NCBI GenBank assembly: GCA_963969345.1
Contig: OZ017767.1
Span: 3,190,739-3,254,738 of the forward strand
Reading direction: 5' to 3'
Origin: Turbatrix aceti
Lineage: Eukaryota; Nematoda; Chromadorea; Rhabditida; Panagrolaimidae
DNA: 64,000 nt
Part shown: positions 59,801-64,000 of the stretch, piece after piece
How the letters are laid out: every line of letters starts with the position of its first letter
Position numbering within the stretch: the stretch's first letter is position 1
Notes under the pieces: model-generated
Database searches by the model: none
What the model was told of the DNA's origin: nothing
The model's input: the letters and a program-made list of their open reading frames with translations, nothing else
Translations under genes and position numbers: made by a program

Positions 59801-59891
59801 ATGACCGGCAGCTCAGCTATGAGATAGACTGACCCGGTCGCGTGTTGTGACGATCCTCTCGACTTGGTCAGGGAATGGTATGAAGAATGAC
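56812..59891 (-). CDS. Divergent Smad, MH2 domain (5' end not resolved)
   Basis: Exons read leftward: 59891-59371, 59316-59148, 58676-58482, 57191-56812; all phases agree. Smads carry TGF-beta signals from receptors to the nucleus. A Ser-rich linker ends in RNRSTSK. The MH2 domain then starts at YIKWAKVLYFEF. It continues with GHKSQNEGFCL, then MGDGVKFSR...CPVFVQSAL (compare GKGVRLYY...AIFVQS of canonical Smads), then CIFRLEALRELI. The L3 loop reads YCVARVSFGTGWGEQF and is followed by VMIEVIF (canonical CTIRMSFVKGWGAEY and CWIEIHL). The protein ends LPSSSGESF, not a terminal SSXS, so canonical receptor phosphorylation is doubtful. A co-Smad such as DAF-3, or a divergent DAF-8/DAF-14-like protein, is possible. 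No MH1 domain is seen in the remaining 4 kb; it may be absent, as in DAF-14, or lie beyond the window. Confidence 0.8.
57192..58481. other. Large MH2 intron of the Smad gene
   Basis: 1.29-kb intron with a phase-1 donor (CAAC/GTGAGT) and acceptor (TTTTTTTCAG). No coding exon is visible inside. The plus-strand ORF that crosses most of it has no recognisable protein character. A short CT repeat occurs at about 58112-58134. Confidence 0.5.
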
Positions 59892-62800
59892 CTGAAGAAC
59901 GAAAATCCAGGATTAATCCGGTGTTTGGTGCCTGATATCAAATCCGAACACGCAAAATATAATATTTTATTTCCATGCAAAAAAACATTTTTTGCCAGAC
60001 AGAATCGTCTGAGTAGTACATCGGCGCGGGAATGACGACTGGTTCTAATCAGGAGAAATTTTATAAATATTTTGGGCAAGGCTGGTGGGCGGAGTCACGC
60101 ATGATACAAAATCGCGGATCTTGCAAAAATTCATTTTTTTTAAAAAAATTTTTACAATTAAAATTCCAATTTCCTGCCCAACAAACCAAAGTACGCTCGT
60201 TTATGGTCGTAAAAAAACTCTACAAAAAATCAGAAGACCTGCATGAAATATGGCACGTCACAAGTTAAAATACCATGAGAAAGACAATTGTCTGCACGTT
60301 TTCCTCCTTCCATAGAATTAATTTGTCTGCTGCGTGCTGTGCTTTATCATTGTCACAGGACCAAAAAAAGCACTATACCGTGGCCGTGGTCCCGAACGAT
60401 CGGTTTCGTCGTGAATGGAAAAAATAGCGTCAAAGATACATACACGAAAGAAGCAAAAGCAAAAGCAGAAAAAAAATTACTCAGACAGACATGAGTCATG
60501 TTGGCGGGCAAGGAAAGGCTAGCCAGGTCGGCAGACGACTGACAGGCAGGTGACCACCACCACCATCACCAGACCAGACCAGACGAGACGGTCGGCGCGA
60601 TAGGATGGGCGCGTACATGTGCAGACCAGACAGGCAGACAGGCAGGTAGGCAGGCAGGTGTGACCATGTTCAGGCGCACCAACATCCTTCGAACTGTCAC
60701 CTCACCTTAGCGCGCCTGTGCTGGCGAAAACTGCCATGAGCCGAGGATATGTAAAAATATCCTCGGTAAAAATATTTTTTTTTTAAATTAAAAACAAAAA
60801 AAAGTCGTCGTTGTCGTTGTCGACGACCTCCAGCGAAGCGGTAACGGCGGACGTTGTTGGCTGTCCTCCTCTGTCTGACTCGCTTGCGCGGGGGTAGTCA
60901 ATCGTCGGTCTCATGGCTCATGGCTGCTGGAAGCTATAGTAGACCGACCAGCTGTCTGCCCCCTCCCCTCCCCCCGGCTATGGACGACAGAACAGGTAAA
61001 TAAGAGTTACTCAATCCCACAGACACACGACAAAAAACAGTTTTCGAACAAACTGAGCACAATTTTATGAATGTTCATGAATGGAGACACAACAACAATT
61101 TCTGTAGTTTAAGCCCACCGTGCTGACGCGTCAACGGATAAGATGCCCTACGGCACGTCGAAACTTCCTGCGGGGTTTCGACGAACGGATTTTGCACCAA
61201 GCTCGGTTTATCCGTCTGCAAGGGCAAGTGTCGCCGAAAAAAAGCAAGAGGCTCTGCTCTTATCACTCACTCAGTCAGCCGAGACGGGCGAATAAACAAA
61301 AGTGACTTTTCGCGCGTCTGCAGACAGACAGGTGAGAAGGCCAAAGGCCCGCCTCGGCAAGGTGAAATGCCGTCTGCGACGGCGGGATTAAACACACTGA
61401 AACCTAAATAAGAAGTAAAGACATCGAGGGCAAAAAAAGTGTGGTTAGTACAAATGTTTTTTTTTTGGGGTGTCGCGAAAGACAGGTGCACTTCCGGTCG
61501 CTGCAAATTTGTATGTCTAGGCCCTTTTTGTGCACCTGGCAGAACCAACTTGGACAAAAATTATGAGACTTGACCGAAGCTGTGTTCATGACGTCGAATG
61601 GCGTCTTGGATAATCAAAAATCATCCGTGAGCGAGCTTTTACGGGGAATTGGGAGATTTGGTTAAAAAAAGGCTTACACGTCAAAATTGACCGAATTCCC
61701 TGATTTTATGGTGGCCAGACAATGATCCTGGGGGGCGTAATTAGCAGCACGTAAACAATGGGAAAATTATCTACAAACGAGAGTGGGTGGCTCTGAGGTC
61801 GCGCTGGAAACATACTTCAAAGTGCACGCGCTGCGCGTGGCTGGGAAAAGAGAGCTGAACTCTAATCCCATGACGCTGCTGGCCTCCAGGCAAGGCAAGG
61901 GCGTCTGAACATTCCTGGAAAGAAAGTTGGGAAGAAGAAAGATAAGTTTGATAAAAATCAGGAAAAAAAAACAAAACAGGGAACAAATATAGCCCCTCCA
62001 TCACCTCACCGGCTGGCGGGAAGAACAAGAACAATTGTCACGTTTACGGACACGCTTGGGAAAGAGACAGCCTCCGTCGTCTACGCTGCCGCCGCCTGCA
62101 GCGCAAGCAGCACCACCCAGACAGACACAAACAACTCGTCGTCGTCGTCGTTGTCGTCGTCGTCGGCGTTGTCGTCGCGCTCGGTTGTCGTCATCTCGCT
62201 TGCTTTGCATTTTACCCCCAACATCACCGCCGCCACCGCCACCGCCGCCGCCGCCCCACCAGCCACCACTGGGCTGGCTGACGACTCACGAACGACTCAG
62301 ACAACGCAGCCGCAACACCGCCGCCGGACCAACCAAGAAACACTGCACACCACCCAGCCACCAGCCACCAGCCAGCAGCCATACTTTGTAGTCAGACGAC
62401 AACGACGACGACGACCCCCGTTCGTTCCCTCGTACATACATACAACGTCCGCGTGCGTGTGTCCTGTCCCTGGACAGGGGCAGAGCCGCCGTAGGGGATG
62501 GAAGTGAATGCGGCGTGCCAGATAAACCCACTTGGCCGCAGGCGAGTGCCGTATCACGCAATGCTCCCTCCTATTTTTGAACTTTGACTGCACGGGGTTT
62601 GCATCGATCAGGGATGGGCGTCTGGGTGTCGCCGGGGTTGGGGGAAGCCGCAGGGGGCCACCGACCCCCGCAGAAGACAAGGCCAACCGAGTTGTTGCAA
62701 CTAGACAAATTAATCTTTTATGGCCAACGGCGGCGGTGGTGGCAGCAGCGTCGTGTCTAACTTAAATGGTGGTCGTTTGTGCATACACATTTGTGGCCCC

Positions 62801-64000
62801 AACTGTGACGCTAGCTGACTTTTTATCTGTCTAGGGTCTAGGAAAAAGTCGTTTCGTCGTCTGTCGGCAGCGGCTGTCTTGTCTGGCCAAGCCAAGTTCC
62901 TCTCTTGACCGACGGGACGAAACAACACGTAGACCAACCACATAGTGGGAATAGGAAGAAGAGAGGAGAAACGCCCCGAGGCACGCTAGCAAGCATGTGC
63001 ACTTCCGATGGTTGGGTGGCGCAGAATAGAGTTGCTATCACCTCAGCTCGACTCGTCAGGGCCGCAAACAAGTACATATAAGCGCGAACGACCGACCGGC
63101 TGGCTGGCTTTCTTGGTTATCGGGATTGTTTCCGTCAGTCAGTCAGTAAACGTCGCCGACCGCTGATAACGTAACGCCCGTGAAGAAGTCGTGCATGCAC
63201 GGCCAATTAGCGGGCGATAGTATGTACTGGAGTTTGAGTTTGTTTCTTCTTCTCCTGCTGCTGTTGTCAACAACGTGTAATAGTGCATAGTCAAAAAATG
63301 ACTCTGGTACTGTACTGGACTGTTGACGCCAGACGCGCGACGCTCTGGGGCTGCGCGAGTGGAACAAACCGTTCATCCGAGTTCTAGGAGAACATGACAT
63401 GTCTGTTCAACATTCTAATACATTCTGTTCGCGGTACAGAGGCGGCAATCATTGATTAAATACTTAAAAGTGCATTCCATGCTGGTAAACAAGGAGAAAA
63501 AATCAAATTGTCAACTCATGTCAGTCAGTCAATGACGGGACGAACCTTGGAAATCACGTAAAAAGTGCGTAAAATCTTCGAGCGCACCCCAGGGCCATTG
63601 GATTTCTATTTTTAGGTTTCTTGGGTTTGCCATTTTTAATTTTTTTTGATCGCAGATATCGTGCCAGAATTATTATATACAGAACGCAGATCACAAATCA
63701 TGCCTGAGGCGCGCAGGTTGTGTTCTTCGATTTACCCCAAAAAACCCTCAAAACGAGAAACGAGAAAAAAAGACAGATCAAATCACAAAAAATAGCGTGA
63801 ACAAGACAGAATTCACCCCTCTTTTTGGGCGTTTCATTTTTGTTTCGCAGCCGGGTGTTAGGCGGCTCGTTGACCTCGCCTGCAGCGGGCACAACAACCC
63901 TCGCAGAGCTGACCAGAACAGAACAGAACAGAGCACTGCACACGCCGCGTACAAGGCGCAGGAGGCGTCCTCCTTCCATCCTCCCATCATCATGATTATG
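59892..64000. other. Gene-free right end: simple repeats, probable Smad upstream or intron DNA
   Basis: Contains CAGG/CAGA-type tetranucleotide repeats at about 60530-60660, CGTCGT and CGGCGT runs at about 62135-62180, a CCGCCGCCAC run at about 62228-62262 and GACGACAAC repeats near 62395-62420. One exon-like piece on the minus strand (61914-61816, TTTCCAG acceptor and GTATGT donor, 99 bp open) could belong to the Smad gene, but it does not match a known domain. Nothing else is called. Confidence 0.4.

Noticed and set aside
61816..61914. Minus-strand exon-like piece with good TTTCCAG and GTATGT borders
   Set aside because: Open for 99 bp but with no recognisable Smad sequence, and its phase does not join the next known exon (59891) without another exon. 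Left unassigned.

Overview
This window is eukaryotic and almost certainly nematode. The introns are mostly about 45-60 bp, with GT..AG borders and T-rich 3' ends (TTTTCAG/TTTTTAG). The gene set is also nematode-like: clustered seven-transmembrane chemoreceptors, a MEC-9-type Kunitz/EGF protein, an EGL-47/GUR-type gustatory receptor-like protein, a GT92 (DUF23) glycosyltransferase and a divergent Smad. It is not recognisably Caenorhabditis, and I cannot name the species. I built exon models by hand from reading frames, splice sites and intron phase; every exon total given is an exact multiple of three.

Layout. 0.6-5.0 kb: three tandem chemoreceptor genes on +. The third is intact; the first two share one frameshift and a nearly identical body. 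5.0-11.3 kb: no gene seen, probably regulatory DNA or 5' introns of the next gene. 11.4-19.2 kb (+): a 15-exon mec-9-like gene (1010 aa, five Kunitz domains, two groups of EGF modules, predicted GPI tail). 19.4-21.4 kb (-): a 7-exon EGL-47/GUR-like receptor (542 aa) that converges on it. 23.9-26.5 and 28.5-31.6 kb (-): a tandem pair of 8-exon secreted, probably GPI-anchored proteins of unknown family, with retroelement debris between them and a clean hAT-like MITE in an intron of one copy.

33.2-35.0 kb (-): GatB (513 aa). 35.5-37.4 kb (+): GT92 glycosyltransferase (517 aa). 37.4-38.1 kb (-): a small Cys/His protein (197 aa). 38.7-41.6 kb (-): DCAF7/WDR68 with a long Gln/Pro/Ser-rich N-terminus (633 aa). 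42.1-44.7 kb (+): TAPT1 (646 aa). 45.1-48.0 kb (+): PAF1 (430 aa). 49.1-49.3 kb (-): a small FLYWCH-like ORF. 49.6-53.2 kb (+): kinesin light chain (530 aa). 56.8-59.9 kb (-): the 3' part of a divergent Smad with an MH2 domain split over four exons. The remaining 53.2-56.8 and 59.9-64.0 kb hold simple repeats, a second hAT-like MITE and probably UTR, intron or regulatory DNA.

Two themes stand out. First, recent duplication and sequence homogenisation (chemoreceptors; the GPI-anchored pair). Second, a palindromic GTTAC-rich repeat family confined to about 38-49 kb, where it fills introns and spacers of the housekeeping genes DCAF7, TAPT1 and PAF1 next to a roughly 950-bp foldback element. The housekeeping genes act in separate pathways (mitochondrial tRNA charging, transcription elongation, kinesin transport, cilium/ER membrane biology). 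The neuronal genes (mec-9-like, egl-47-like, chemoreceptors) share only a general sensory theme; I see no pathway built from neighbouring genes.
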